Below, piece by piece: positions 47,231 through 57,900 of a DNA stretch of 64,000 nucleotides; the stretch's first letter is position 1, and every line of letters begins with the position of its first letter. A program made the position numbers and the translations under genes. The stretch covers positions 249,380-313,379 of the forward strand of contig JACVTC010000177.1 of assembly GCA_016946835.1 (NCBI GenBank). The letters run 5' to 3'. The notes under the pieces were generated by a model that saw only the letters and a list, made by a program, of their open reading frames with translations, made no database searches and had not been told where the DNA came from. Source of the stretch: Neocallimastix lanati (nom. inval.) (Eukaryota > Neocallimastigomycota > Neocallimastigomycetes > Neocallimastigales > Neocallimastigaceae).

Positions 47231-50200
47231 TTATATTGATACTAAGTACGGTTTGACATTTTTTATATGTATGTTACGTTCTAAAATTTTATGTGTGTCA
47301 ATTGTTTCTAGAACTAAGGTATTATATTTTGATGCTTTTAAAACTTTATATGGTCCTAAGAAAAATGGATCTAATTTTTTTCTTCCTATGTAGCGAACAA
47401 GCACTAAATCTCCTGGCTTATATTTATGATTCATATTATCTCTTGCTTTACTTCTTTGTGACCAGTAGGCATGAGCTTTTTTAATATTTTCCATAGCTTC
47501 TTTAACCCATTTTTGATGTAAAATGAATCTTCTTAAATTGTATTCTTCATTAGTTTCGTTTTTAGCTTTATTGATATCGGAAATTACTACACTAAGAGGC
47601 CATAAATCTTTCCTTCCATAGAGAAGTTCGAAACTACTGAATCCAGTAACACTAGATCTTGTAGTACGAAGAGCCCATAAAGAAGCAGGAATATAATCAT
47701 CCCAATTTTCTTGATTGAAACAAAGGTGTCTTAGTATTTTAATTATTTCTCTGTTTCTATTTTCTACCTGTCCATTAGCTTCAGGATGATGTGGAGCTAC
47801 AAATTGTACCCATGAACCATATAAGTCTATCATTGTTTTTGTAATATCAGATGAAAACTGCGGACCATTATCAGTTACAATTATTTCTGGAACACCGTGT
47901 CTTGCAAAGACATCCTTTAAAAAATATATTACGTCTTGACTTTCAATATTTTTTAGTGGCATAGCCTCAACCCATTTTGTTGTATAGTCTACGAGTACAA
48001 TTAAATATTGGTTTCCTTTATTTGTAATAGGGAGAGGACCAACTATGTCAAGGCCAACTCTAACAAATGGTCTTTCGACTGGAGTGGGAATATTTGAAAG
48101 ATTTTTAGTAATCGGTTTTGGACGGTAACATTGACAACGTAAGCATGATTTAACACATTTATCAATATCTTTATACATACCAGGCCAGTAATAAGCTTCT
48201 TTCAACCTAGAAAGTGTTTTTTCTACACCTTCATGGCCTACAAGATGAGCTTTACGGATTAGAGAAGATTTAACATCCTCATCTTCAATAACTTTAAGGA
48301 GTTTCCCAGATTTGTCATGAAAAACAAGAGAACCATCATAAAATGAGTAATTCTTTTTAACATATTCTAATATTTTAGGAGGAGCAAATGAGGAAACGTC
48401 ATTACTTAGAATAGAGTGAATGGTATTAATTTTCAAATGTTGTGAAGAGGGAATACGAGAAAGAGCATCAGCGAAAACGTTATTCTTACCCTTATCATAA
48501 ATAAGGTCAACTCGAAATTCGTTAAAAATGGCAATCCATCTAAAATGACGATCTTTATTAGGAATACTGTTATAAAAGAAACCTACAAGAGGTTTATGAT
48601 CAGTAAAAAGTTTTACAGGAAAGGGAGAAGCAGAGATATAAGAACGAAATTTTTTTAAAGCGAAAATAACGGCAATACCTTCTTTTTCCGTAACTGAGTA
48701 TCTAGTTTCAGCATTTTTGAGACAACGACTAACACAATAAATTGGAAATTCTAACTTGGACGAGTCTTGAATTTGTAAAAGAACAGCACCGACTGCATAC
48801 GAGGACGCGTCTGTACGAATAATAAGTGGACGGTTTGGGTCAGGATATTTAAGCACAGAATTGGAACAAATTGCCTTTTTAAGATTTTCGAAAGCTTCAG
48901 AATGAATATTAGTCCATACAAAAGGAACTTTGGGACTTGTAAGTTTATATAAACAATTAGAGAAACCAGCGAAGTTAGGAATAAACTTACGATAATAACT
49001 AATAAGTCCGAGGAAAGAACGAAGCTGAGAAACATCTTTAGGTATGTCCCAGGACATGATGGCTAAAACTTTTGAAGGAACAGGTTTAATACCTTCACCA
49101 GTAAGCATATGACCTAAAACTTCAACAGAATGCTTACAAAAAGAACATTTATCAATATTGATAGAAAATTTATTGTCACGAAGGATTTTAAAAAGTTTTT
49201 CTAAATCCTTTAAGTGTTGTTCCAACGTGGGAGAATATACAAGAATATCGTCCATGTAAACAAACAAGCAGACACCAATGAGAGGCATAAGAATTCGATT
49301 CATTTCTCTTTGAAATGTTGCAGGAGCGTTGGTTAATCCGAATGGCATAACTTTAAAATTGAAGTTACCGTATTTGGTTGTAAAGGCAGTTTTTTCAATA
49401 TCCCTAGGATTCATTGGAATTTGATGAAAACCAGAGAAGAGATCAATAGCAGAAAAATATTTAGCACCGAATACTGATTCTAATAGTTCATCAATAAAGG
49501 GTAATGCATATGCGTCTTTGATAGTGATTTGATTTAACCTTCTGTAATCTACACACATACGCCATTTACCATTTTTCTTTCTTACGAGAATAACGGGAAA
49601 AGACCATGGTGAGTGTGACGGTTCAATTAATCCATGCTTCAACAGTTTTATAATTTCTTCTTTGAGAGCATTAGATTGTTCTAAAGAGGTTTTATAAGGT
49701 CTCATTTTGATTGGTTTATTGTTTGTTAGTTCAATGGAGTGTGGTTCAGCTTTAGCGACAGAAACATCATCAATAGAATTGATTAAAACATCTTTATATT
49801 CATTAATTAATTTATTTAATTTTTTGTTATCAATATTTTTAAGTTCAATATCATTATCTGAACGTTTTGAAAGAGTAAGTAGTTCATTAGTACTATTACA
49901 TATAGAGATTCTGTATAATCTGTTTCCAGGAATAGTGATATCCGTAGGATGGGCAACAAGAACTGGTCCAGAATCAGTTTTTTTGTATAAAGCATCGTCG
50001 TCAGGATCAATATATAAACGATAATCCTTATGAACTTGGCGACCAATAATAATATCGTAAGAAGTGTCATCATCATCTAAAATGTAGAAAGGAACATTAA
50101 TATCTAAATTTTCAAATTTTAAACATAGATGGACGACCTGATCTGAGGAAATAATCTGTTTTCCGGCAACCTTGAAATAATTTCTTTCTAGATTAAGGAC

Positions 50201-51400
50201 TTTATGGTTCTTTGCAATAATTTTAAAGAAGGAAGTAGTTATAACATTAGCTTCAGAACCCGTGTCGACTAGGACTTTAACCATATTTTTGTCAACTGAA
50301 CCAATAACGGAAGCAATGCCAGCTTTACCAAGTACATTAATTCTTTTAATATTGTCTTTGGGGTTTTCAACAGGGTTTTGATGAGTCTTTGAATCATCGG
50401 AAGGTTCTGAATTTATATTCTTAAAGATATTAATAAGGAAATCACTATCGTTTTCATTTATATTCACATGGTGAACAGAATTGATTTTCCTTATATCATT
50501 AGGATTTAATTTAAGACCTTTGATACATAGCCGTCTAAGGAGTGGACTTACTGCGAATAACTGAGCGAACGTGATTCCCGCGTTAGTATTATTAAGGGCA
50601 TCAAATAGGTCGTATTCTTTCCTATTGTCTAACATTAGGATGGTTCTAAGGAAGTCGTAATAATTACTTTTTGTTTTGTTGCCATCAATTTCAATGTCTG
50701 GAGGGTCTTCTAAAGTTGTTGAAGATTTATTTACTTCATCAGGTCCAAGTCTTCTTTTATTTCTAATTTCTTTATTCTTCTTTTTGGCACTAGTAATGTT
50801 TTTCCCACTGATTATTGACGTGTCTAGAATGTCAAGTCTTTCAGTGTTATTATTTTTAGTAGTATTGTCACCACGGTAATTATTGTGTTTATATGTTCCG
50901 ATATCGTGATTTTCTTGTTGTGCTAACAATTGAGTGGCCTTTGTGCTGATAGGAAGTGCACTTTCTTTAAGGTTCCTTCTCTTCTTGGGTACAACTACAT
51001 CACGTGACATATTTTTATTTATACTATTTTTGTTACTCACGTGATCTTTCTCAAAATTTGTTTCAGAAACTTTTCTCTTGATAGCGTAGATAAGGTTTTT
51101 GATATCATTTTTATTGGTTGAAGAAGTCACGTGATCTGTGGTAGAATCGTCAGAATCAAGAATATCAGAATTTTCTGAAGAATACTCATTTTCTGAAGAA
51201 TACTCATTTTCTGATTGGTAAAAATCATTTTGGAAAAATTTTTTTTCTAAATTTTCAGTCATGTGATCTTCTAACATATTTTTATGATTTTTATAATCGA
51301 CCTTTGAGTCATAATAGTTATCTTCAGAGTCTGTATCATTATCCGAGAAGGTCTCAATTTTATTTATATGGTGGGAAGATTGAGAACTTCCCTTAATTAA
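47231..51400 (-). CDS. pol: E5 Pol: protease, RT, RNase H, integrase
   Basis: Made by -1 slippage at 51400-51406; the frame is open from there to the stop at 47231. Domains counted from the first in-frame ATG (51277): Lys/Ser-rich linker 1-300; retropepsin KVLVDTGSEANVI ~333-345; RT ~480-690 with WRMCVDYRRLNQ, FHQIPMN and FVYMDDILVY (~675); RNase H with RTDASSYAVGAVLLQ and TDHKPLVGF; integrase zinc site HLVGHEGVEKT...CLRCQC; core GLDIVGPLP, TDNGPQFSSD (~1137), NGQVENRN; C-terminal LDPFFLGPYKVLK. No chromodomain. All catalytic Asp and Glu residues are present. It would copy element RNA to DNA in the particle and insert it in the nucleus. Confidence 0.95.
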   Translation of the reverse strand, partial: LIKGSSQSSHHINKIETFSDNDTDSEDNYYDSKVDYKNHKNMLEDHMTENLEKKFFQNDFYQSENEYSSENEYSSENSDILDSDDSTTDHVTSSTNKNDIKNLIYAIKRKVSETNFEKDHVSNKNSINKNMSRDVVVPKKRRNLKESALPISTKATQLLAQQENHDIGTYKHNNYRGDNTTKNNNTERLDILDTSIISGKNITSAKKKNKEIRNKRRLGPDEVNKSSTTLEDPPDIEIDGNKTKSNYYDFLRTILMLDNRKEYDLFDALNNTNAGITFAQLFAVSPLLRRLCIKGLKLNPNDIRKINSVHHVNINENDSDFLINIFKNINSEPSDDSKTHQNPVENPKDNIKRINVLGKAGIASVIGSVDKNMVKVLVDTGSEANVITTSFFKIIAKNHKVLNLERNYFKVAGKQIISSDQVVHLCLKFENLDINVPFYILDDDDTSYDIIIGRQVHKDYRLYIDPDDDALYKKTDSGPVLVAHPTDITIPGNRLYRISICNSTNELLTLSKRSDNDIELKNIDNKKLNKLINEYKDVLINSIDDVSVAKAEPHSIELTNNKPIKMRPYKTSLEQSNALKEEIIKLLKHGLIEPSHSPWSFPVILVRKKNGKWRMCVDYRRLNQITIKDAYALPFIDELLESVFGAKYFSAIDLFSGFHQIPMNPRDIEKTAFTTKYGNFNFKVMPFGLTNAPATFQREMNRILMPLIGVCLFVYMDDILVYSPTLEQHLKDLEKLFKILRDNKFSINIDKCSFCKHSVEVLGHMLTGEGIKPVPSKVLAIMSWDIPKDVSQLRSFLGLISYYRKFIPNFAGFSNCLYKLTSPKVPFVWTNIHSEAFENLKKAICSNSVLKYPDPNRPLIIRTDASSYAVGAVLLQIQDSSKLEFPIYCVSRCLKNAETRYSVTEKEGIAVIFALKKFRSYISASPFPVKLFTDHKPLVGFFYNSIPNKDRHFRWIAIFNEFRVDLIYDKGKNNVFADALSRIPSSQHLKINTIHSILSNDVSSFAPPKILEYVKKNYSFYDGSLVFHDKSGKLLKVIEDEDVKSSLIRKAHLVGHEGVEKTLSRLKEAYYWPGMYKDIDKCVKSCLRCQCYRPKPITKNLSNIPTPVERPFVRVGLDIVGPLPITNKGNQYLIVLVDYTTKWVEAMPLKNIESQDVIYFLKDVFARHGVPEIIVTDNGPQFSSDITKTMIDLYGSWVQFVAPHHPEANGQVENRNREIIKILRHLCFNQENWDDYIPASLWALRTTRSSVTGFSSFELLYGRKDLWPLSVVISDINKAKNETNEEYNLRRFILHQKWVKEAMENIKKAHAYWSQRSKARDNMNHKYKPGDLVLVRYIGRKKLDPFFLGPYKVLKASKYNTLVLETIDTHKILERNIHIKNVKPYLVSI

Positions 51401-51406
51401 TTTAAA
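51373..51406 (-). promoter_or_regulatory. E5 -1 frameshift signal
   Basis: On the minus strand: TTTAAAT (51406-51400), gag stop TAA (51399-51397), 7-nt spacer, stem GGGAAG (51392-51387) with CTTCCC (51378-51373) and loop TTCTCAAT. It lies in frame with an intact gag, so this is the cleanest example of the design. Confidence 0.88.
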
Positions 51407-52254
51407 TGGTCTTGTAAGGATAGAATAGAAGCAATAGCTTTGTTGAGATCAGTCATTTCGTTAGGACAATAGCGTTCTTCGTGACCTTTCTGATTACAAC
51501 GATGACATACATGAATCTTCATTTCGGCAAAACTCTTGGTGAGGGCTTCTAAATCGGACTCTTCTTTTGATTGTTTTGATTTTTCATTCTTGTCTTTATT
51601 TTCGAAAAGTCTTGAGTTATTAGAATTTGACTGTCTTCTTCTTGAAAAGTTGGTTCTCTTTTTAGATTTGTAAAAATCACTTTCGTCGTCACTCTCATAT
51701 TCATTAATGGTTTCTTCAGCTCTTAAAGCATAATTCATGGCATCTTCTAAGGATTTTGGTTGTTTATTTAAAAGAATATTAAAAATTGGTGTTCTTCTTT
51801 TAAAGGCTTTAGTGTACAGGAATATCTGTCTTTCAACAGATGGTTTGTCTCTATCAGATATTCCATGTAGCAAGTCACTATATTCACTGTTAAATTCATT
51901 AACTGTTAAATTAGAAATTTTAATATTTTCGAGTTTTGAAAGGTTCTTAATTGATGATTTACCATTATCAATTAATTTCTCAATCTTTGAAGTAAACTCT
52001 TCAAAGGATAACCTTTTGTTCTGAAAGTAAATATTTGTACAAGACTCTTTTAATTTGCCGGTGGTAGTAGAAATACTGATTCTTTTCTTTTCTTTTTCAG
52101 ATAGATTAAGATCTTCAAAAATGTCTTCCAGTTCCATTTTCCATCTGAAAAATTTTGTGTTCTTGGCACCTAAAGCTTCAATATCCTTTGCCATAGTAGA
52201 AGCTTTTTCATAGTCATCTTTAACAGATTTAGAACAACTAGAACTACTACTCAT
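51397..52254 (-). CDS. gag: E5 Gag (285 aa) with zinc knuckle
   Basis: The ATG at 52254 (MSSSSSCSKSVKDDYEKAS); the frame is open a little upstream but only to a TTG. Core motif NTKFFRWKMELEDIFEDL is shared with E3. A helical C-terminal half and basic linker follow, then the zinc knuckle CHRCNQKGHEERYCP at ~254-268. Ends LQDHLN at the slippery site. Intact. Confidence 0.93.
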   Translation of the reverse strand: MSSSSSCSKSVKDDYEKASTMAKDIEALGAKNTKFFRWKMELEDIFEDLNLSEKEKKRISISTTTGKLKESCTNIYFQNKRLSFEEFTSKIEKLIDNGKSSIKNLSKLENIKISNLTVNEFNSEYSDLLHGISDRDKPSVERQIFLYTKAFKRRTPIFNILLNKQPKSLEDAMNYALRAEETINEYESDDESDFYKSKKRTNFSRRRQSNSNNSRLFENKDKNEKSKQSKEESDLEALTKSFAEMKIHVCHRCNQKGHEERYCPNEMTDLNKAIASILSLQDHLN

Positions 52255-52332
52255 TTTGAAATACAAGAAATGGGTTTAAAAATGTAATAATAAAAAAAAT
52301 GTTAAAGGAATTTGCTTTCCCGGGAGTAGAAT

Positions 52333-52348
52333 GAGGTTCTCCACCACT
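52333..52348 (-). promoter_or_regulatory. E5 primer binding site candidate
   Basis: Directly after the 5' LTR the minus strand reads AGTGGTGGAGAACCTC. TGGTGGAGAA matches the E2 PBS start. Confidence 0.6.
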
Positions 52349-52979
52349 TAATAAGTTTAAGGTATTATTTATTTTATTTTCTTAAACTTATTTTATATCG
52401 TTTTACCTTGTTTTATTTTAACAAGTTTTACCGATATTTAATATTTAAATTTACTTAATTATTTAAAAAAAAATGTTTTATTAAAAATTTATATAATATT
52501 TAATCTATATATTAAATATTATAATTCTTTTTATAAATAATTAAAATAGTTAAATACTATAATATAAATAATATAGTTTATAACTTTATATATTTGTTAT
52601 AATAATAATTTTTATTTAATATTTTTATAGTTGATTATACAACGTTGAGAAATATTTTTAATTGTTAAAATTCATTATTTTTCTAAATAAGTTCTCTTAA
52701 TAAATTTCATCATTATTTTATAAATTAATTTCTAAAGAACTAATTATTCCATATAAAAAATTTTATATTTATATTATTATAGTTGGTGTAACTATATTTT
52801 CCAATCAAATGTATATAAATATTATTATTAAATAATATTATTATAATAATAAAAATTATTATAATTATTTAATATTATGAACAAGATTATTATTAAGTTA
52901 TTACTATTTAATTATTTTAATATTTAAAATATTATAAAATCTTTTACTATTTCTTAATATATATTATTATTATTTATCA
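52349..52979 (-). repeat. E5 5' LTR
   Basis: 631 bp; same sequence as 46044-46674 by eye. Confidence 0.93.
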
Positions 52980-52983
52980 TTTA

Positions 52984-53034
52984 TAATACAGAATGAACAA
53001 ATAATACTAATTGTGCTAGAATAATATAAATTAT
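52984..53034 (+). repeat. E7 5' LTR, first part
   Basis: taatacagaatgaacaaata... matches the start of the solo LTR at 12057 and is cut by E6. ATTAT at 53030-53034 is the target duplication of E6. Confidence 0.8.
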
Positions 53035-53770
53035 TGTTGAAATTATAACTGAATTGAAATCTCAATTTCAGTTATTTACATTTCAATAGTTAACAAATAT
53101 TATTTATTTAATTATAAATAATATATATATTTAAATAATTAATAATTAATATAAATTCTTATTTAATATTTAAGGAATTATCTTAGGCCTAATAATTCTG
53201 AGAATATTAGTAAATAAGATTTATATTAATAATTTCAATTATCTACATATGACGTCACATGTATTTATTTATATTATGTTTATATATATGTTTACATCAT
53301 ATATATTAACTACTATTTTTAATTATTCAAATTAATTATATAATTATAAATTAAATTTATTTAGTTATATTAAATATTTTAAACATATCGATATTGTTAT
53401 TATCTTAATATTTTATTAATATTCATATTACTATATTATTAATATCTTATAATTAAATATTATTATTATGTAACTTACAAAGTATAAAAGAAAGATGTAA
53501 AAATCTATCTTTTATGTTCTTTGTAAGGTTATTGTACTTATAATAATTATATACTAATAATTCAATAAATAAATATTTTCATAAATCCTTCAAAGAAATT
53601 ATTATTTAAAATATTCTTAGATATTAAGTGTTTAAATAACTTAACTATTTATCTTATATTATTTTTATATTATTATTAATTAATTATTGTTGGATTATTA
53701 ATATATAATTCAACATATTAACCTAGTAACGTTATTAATCATAAAACTATTTTATATCTTAATTTTAACA
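53035..53770 (+). repeat. E6 5' LTR
   Basis: 736 bp, TGTTGAAAT ... ATTTTAACA. TATAAAAG at 53483-53490 is a probable TATA box. Two or three differences from the 3' LTR noted. Confidence 0.93.
53523..53534 (+). promoter_or_regulatory. E6 probable transcript start / self-primer
   Basis: GTAAGGTTATTG begins 40 nt after the start of TATAAAAG and is the exact reverse complement of CAATAACCTTAC at 53769-53780. In Tf1 the first ~11 nt of the RNA fold back on the PBS and prime reverse transcription; this arrangement matches that plan. Confidence 0.65.
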
Positions 53771-53780
53771 ATAACCTTAC
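53769..53780 (+). promoter_or_regulatory. E6 self-priming PBS
   Basis: CAATAACCTTAC spans the last two LTR bases and ten internal bases, where a PBS belongs. It does not start with TGG, so tRNA priming is not suggested. Confidence 0.65.
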
Positions 53781-53804
53781 CCTAGTTTTGGTTACTACTT
53801 TAAT

Positions 53805-54881
53805 ATGTCTTTTTACAATAATGTATGGGCTGACATTGCTCCAATGTCAGAAGTTAATAAATTAAGGTCTGACGCCCAAGTTACTGTATCCGAATTGGCT
53901 TCTTCTGTTAATGATAGTTTTTTATTAAAAGAAGATTTTAATGAATATAACAAGGACTTACAAAAAAAACTTTATACACTTTACAAAGATAATAAAAATA
54001 TTATTAATCAATTATCTAATTTAACAAAAATTTTAGATGAAAAGTTAAATATAAATATTGCTACAAATGATATTCCTTCTACTAGTCAAACACAAGAGGA
54101 TAATGTATCTACCACTACTAGACGTGATGATGACAATGATGTTATTATGAGGAATGCTTTTTCAAACCGTTTACAACAAGTTCCTGAACCTGGATTTTTC
54201 TCTGGAGATACTAAAGAAACTGATCTATTCTGTCAACTTTGTGAAGATACTTTTAAAACATATCCAAATTCAGAAGCTACAGAAGATATCAAAATTAACT
54301 TTATTAAATCCCGTTTGAGGGATGGCGCTCGTAATTGGTATCTAGCTACGTACAAGGATACTAACCCAAAAACTCTTTCTGAATTGACTACTGAATTAAG
54401 AAAAGCATTTTCCAACGTTGCAAGCAAAAAATTAGCTAAGATTCAATTAATAAAATTGAAACATAATTATGGGAAAATAAATGATTATATTGAACAATTT
54501 AGAACTCTTTCGAATGGTCTTGGATTCAGTGAAGAAGCCTTAGTTTTAATTTTTTATAATGGGTTACATTCAAAATTCCAAGAAGTAATTGAAGAAATGG
54601 AAGAATTCCCTGTTGATCTTGGTACTATTTATACTAAATGTATTTTACTTGAAAATACATTAAAAACAAAAAATCAAATAAAAACAAATAATGGTAATTC
54701 AAAACTTTTTAGAAGCAGTAATAATAAACATTCAAAACACGTTAGTACCCATATTAATCATGATAAAAATTATAATTCTAATAACAATTATAATAACAAA
54801 AGTAATTATAATAATAATTACAATAATAACAATTATAATAGTAATAAAACTAGTAGCAATAATAATAAAACAAAAAACTAA
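53805..54881 (+). CDS. gag: E6 Gag (358 aa), no zinc knuckle
   Basis: Starts MSFYNNVWADIAPMSEV. Coiled-coil-like segment ~40-90; Retrotrans_gag core ~125-290 (VPEPGFFSGDTKETDLF, RLRDGARNWYLATY, GLGFSEEALVLIFYNGLH). The tail is Asn/Lys-rich (AAT/AAC repeats) and probably replaces the zinc knuckle for RNA binding. Ends KTKN at an A-AAA-AAC slippery site. Intact. Confidence 0.92.
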   Translation: MSFYNNVWADIAPMSEVNKLRSDAQVTVSELASSVNDSFLLKEDFNEYNKDLQKKLYTLYKDNKNIINQLSNLTKILDEKLNINIATNDIPSTSQTQEDNVSTTTRRDDDNDVIMRNAFSNRLQQVPEPGFFSGDTKETDLFCQLCEDTFKTYPNSEATEDIKINFIKSRLRDGARNWYLATYKDTNPKTLSELTTELRKAFSNVASKKLAKIQLIKLKHNYGKINDYIEQFRTLSNGLGFSEEALVLIFYNGLHSKFQEVIEEMEEFPVDLGTIYTKCILLENTLKTKNQIKTNNGNSKLFRSSNNKHSKHVSTHINHDKNYNSNNNYNNKSNYNNNYNNNNYNSNKTSSNNNKTKN

Positions 54882-54905
54882 ACAATGGACTTCAACAGAA
54901 GTCCA
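54872..54905 (+). promoter_or_regulatory. E6 -1 frameshift signal
   Basis: AAAAAAC (54872-54878) in the gag frame as A-AAA-AAC, stop TAA 54879-54881, 7-nt spacer, then a perfect 8-bp stem TGGACTTC (54886-54893) with GAAGTCCA (54898-54905) and loop AACA. The -1 frame is open from here through pol. Confidence 0.9.
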
Positions 54906-57900
54906 ATATAATAAAAAACACAAGAATTCTTCATTATAATTTTCCTACATTTAATAATGTAGTAAATAAAAAATTACCTTCAACTTTCCTTTTATTTGAT
55001 ACATATATTCCAACAACATTTTCAAATAATATAAAAAATATTAAAAATGATAATAATAAATTAAAAACTGAATCGATGTTAGATTCAGGCTCCTTCTGTA
55101 ATTTTATTACAGAAGAATTAGTAAAAACATTAAAATTGAAAAAATATAATTTAAAATCAAAAATTTTAGTCAAAGGAATTTCTGGTGATACAACCCAGAT
55201 AAAGAATTATGTTTGGCTAAAATTTCAAATCAAAATTAATGAAAATAAAAGAGTTTATTTTAAAAATTTCAGAGAAAAATTTTTAATTTCGAATTGTATC
55301 CCAACAAAACTACTTTTTGGAAACCAATTTATGAGGAAGTTTAATATTCATTATGACTATGATAAAAACTTCCTATATTCTTATTTAAATTCTCACTTTT
55401 ATAACAAAATTAATAAAAATACTAATAAAAATCCACAATATTATTCTCGGTTTAATTCAGTGATAAAAAGATTTTTAAAAAATTATTTTTTAAAACATAA
55501 ATTCATAAAAAAATTTAATTATACAAAAAATTCAAAAAATTTCAAAAATTTTAATCAAAATAAATTAAATTTTAAACTTAATAGATATAAAAAATTTCTT
55601 CATAAAAAATTTAATTTTTTAATCAAAAAAATATTTTTTAAATTAAAAAACAATCACCAAAATAAAAAATATAAAATTAATAATAAATTTAACTATAATT
55701 ATTTAATTTATTCATTTTTAACAAATAAAGAAAATTATGAAGAAGATATTGAAGATATAAAAATCGAAAATATACCGCTTCAATATCGAGATTTGGCTGT
55801 TGTATTTAGTAAGAAAGAAGCAGATAAACTACCGCCACATCGTTTAACTGACTGTAAAATAGTTTTAGAAAAGGATGCTTCTCTTCATTACGGACCTATC
55901 TACCCATTATCTGAAGAAGAAAATAAAGTTTTAAAAGAATATATAGAAGAAAATTTAAAGAAGGGATTTATTAGACCTTCTGAATCTCCAGCTGGTTATC
56001 CTGTCTTATTTCAAAAAAAGAAAGATGGTTCTTTAAGATTGTGTGTGGATTACAAAAAGTTAAACGCTGTTACCATTAGAAATTCATATCCTCTTCCACT
56101 TATTAATGATATTATTGAAAAGGTTAAAGGTGCAAAATATTTCACAAAATTAGATCTAAGATCTGCCTATAACCTAATTCGTATAAAAGAGGGGGATGAA
56201 TATAAAACAGCTTTTCGAACTAAATATGGTCATTACGAATATCTCGTAATGCCTTTTGGGTTGAAAAATGCCCCAGCCACTTTTCAATCATTTATTAATT
56301 CTGTACTCAGACCTTATTTGGAAAAAAGTGTTATTTTATATTTGGATGATATTTTAATTTATTCTGAGGATTTGGAAGAACATCACAAACAAGTAAGAAA
56401 TGTATTACAAACTTTAATTAATAATAATTTATACGCAAAATTAGAAAAATGTGAATTCGATAAAGAAAAAGTTGAATTCCTAGGTTACATTTTATCTGGT
56501 GATGGTGTATCTACTGACCCAAAGAAAATTAAATCTATAGAAGAGTGGCCAACTCCGAAAAATATTAAAGAAGTACAACGATTTTTAGGCTTATGTAATT
56601 ACTATAGGAGATTTGTAAAAAATTTTGCAAAAATAGCTAAGCCTCTCCATAATTTAACAAGAAAAAATACAAAATTTATTTGGGATACAAATTGTGGAAA
56701 TTCATTTAAATTATTAAAAAGTAAATTAACTACTTCTCCAGTACTGCATCACCCAGATGTAACTAAACCATTCATAGTAGAATGTGATGCAAGTAACTAT
56801 GCTATAGGTGCTGTTTTATCTCAGAAAGATGAAAATAATAAATTACATCCTGTTGCTTACTTTTCAAGAAGTTTACAAGGCTCCGAAATAAATTATACCA
56901 TTACAGAAAAAGAGTTATTAGCTATTAGAGATTCTTTCTTAACTTGGCGACATCTTTTACTTGGTGCAAAACATAAAATTACTGTCTATACTGACCATAG
57001 AAATTTAATCTATACTTTAGGAGGAAAAGTTGGTAATCAAAGAGAGCATAGATGGCACTTATTCTTTCAGGAATATGATTTCCAACTTATATATAGACAA
57101 GGAACAAAAAATGGGAAACCAGATAGTCTTTCAAGAAGACCTGACTATATGAAGAATAACGAAGATATTAAACCAGAAAATATATTAGATATTAAAAATG
57201 TAAAAGAAGTTCCCTGTTTTATAGGAATTATGAGTAATTTACTAGAAAAAATTATTGATGCTATTAAAGAAGATGCTACTGCTGAAGATATTAAATTATA
57301 CTTTAGTGAAAACAATGTTAAAAATAATTATGCTTATAAACCATTTAGGAAAATGGAAAGATTTAAAATAAAAGATAATATTATATTATATAACAATTTA
57401 ATTTATATTCCTGAATCACTTAGATTAGAAATTTTAGAAAAATATCATGAAAAACCCACTTCTGGACATCTTGGTATAAGAAGAACTTTAGAACTAATTA
57501 CAAGAAACTTTTGGTGGCCAAAAATACATGAAGATGTTACAAGTTATGTTAATTCTTGTGAATGTTGTGCAAGAAACAAGGTTAATAGACATAGGAAATA
57601 TGGTCTTTTACAACCTTTAGATACTCCCGATAGACCTTGGAAGTCTATCGAAATTGATTTCCTATGTGGTCTTCCTTATTCTAAAGGATACACCGTTATT
57701 ATGGTAGTTGTTGATCGTTTCTCTAAGATGATACATTTAATTCCATTTAAACAAATACCTGATGCCAAACAAACTGCCAAAGCTTTCATTACAAATATAT
57801 TTAAACTACACGGATTGCCTTGTGATTTGTATACAGATAGAGGATCTCAATTTACAAGCGCTCTTTGGAAAGAAGTAATGGAATATTTAAACATTAAATC

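Larger units (their letters stand above)
46044..52979 (-). mobile_element. E5: apparently intact Ty3-like LTR retrotransposon
   Basis: 631-bp LTRs (46044-46674 and 52349-52979) look identical. TTTA duplicates flank it (46040-46043 and 52980-52983). gag and pol are both open with all expected motifs, PBS, frameshift signal and PPT present. The best candidate for an autonomous, recently active element here. Sister of E3. Confidence 0.94.
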
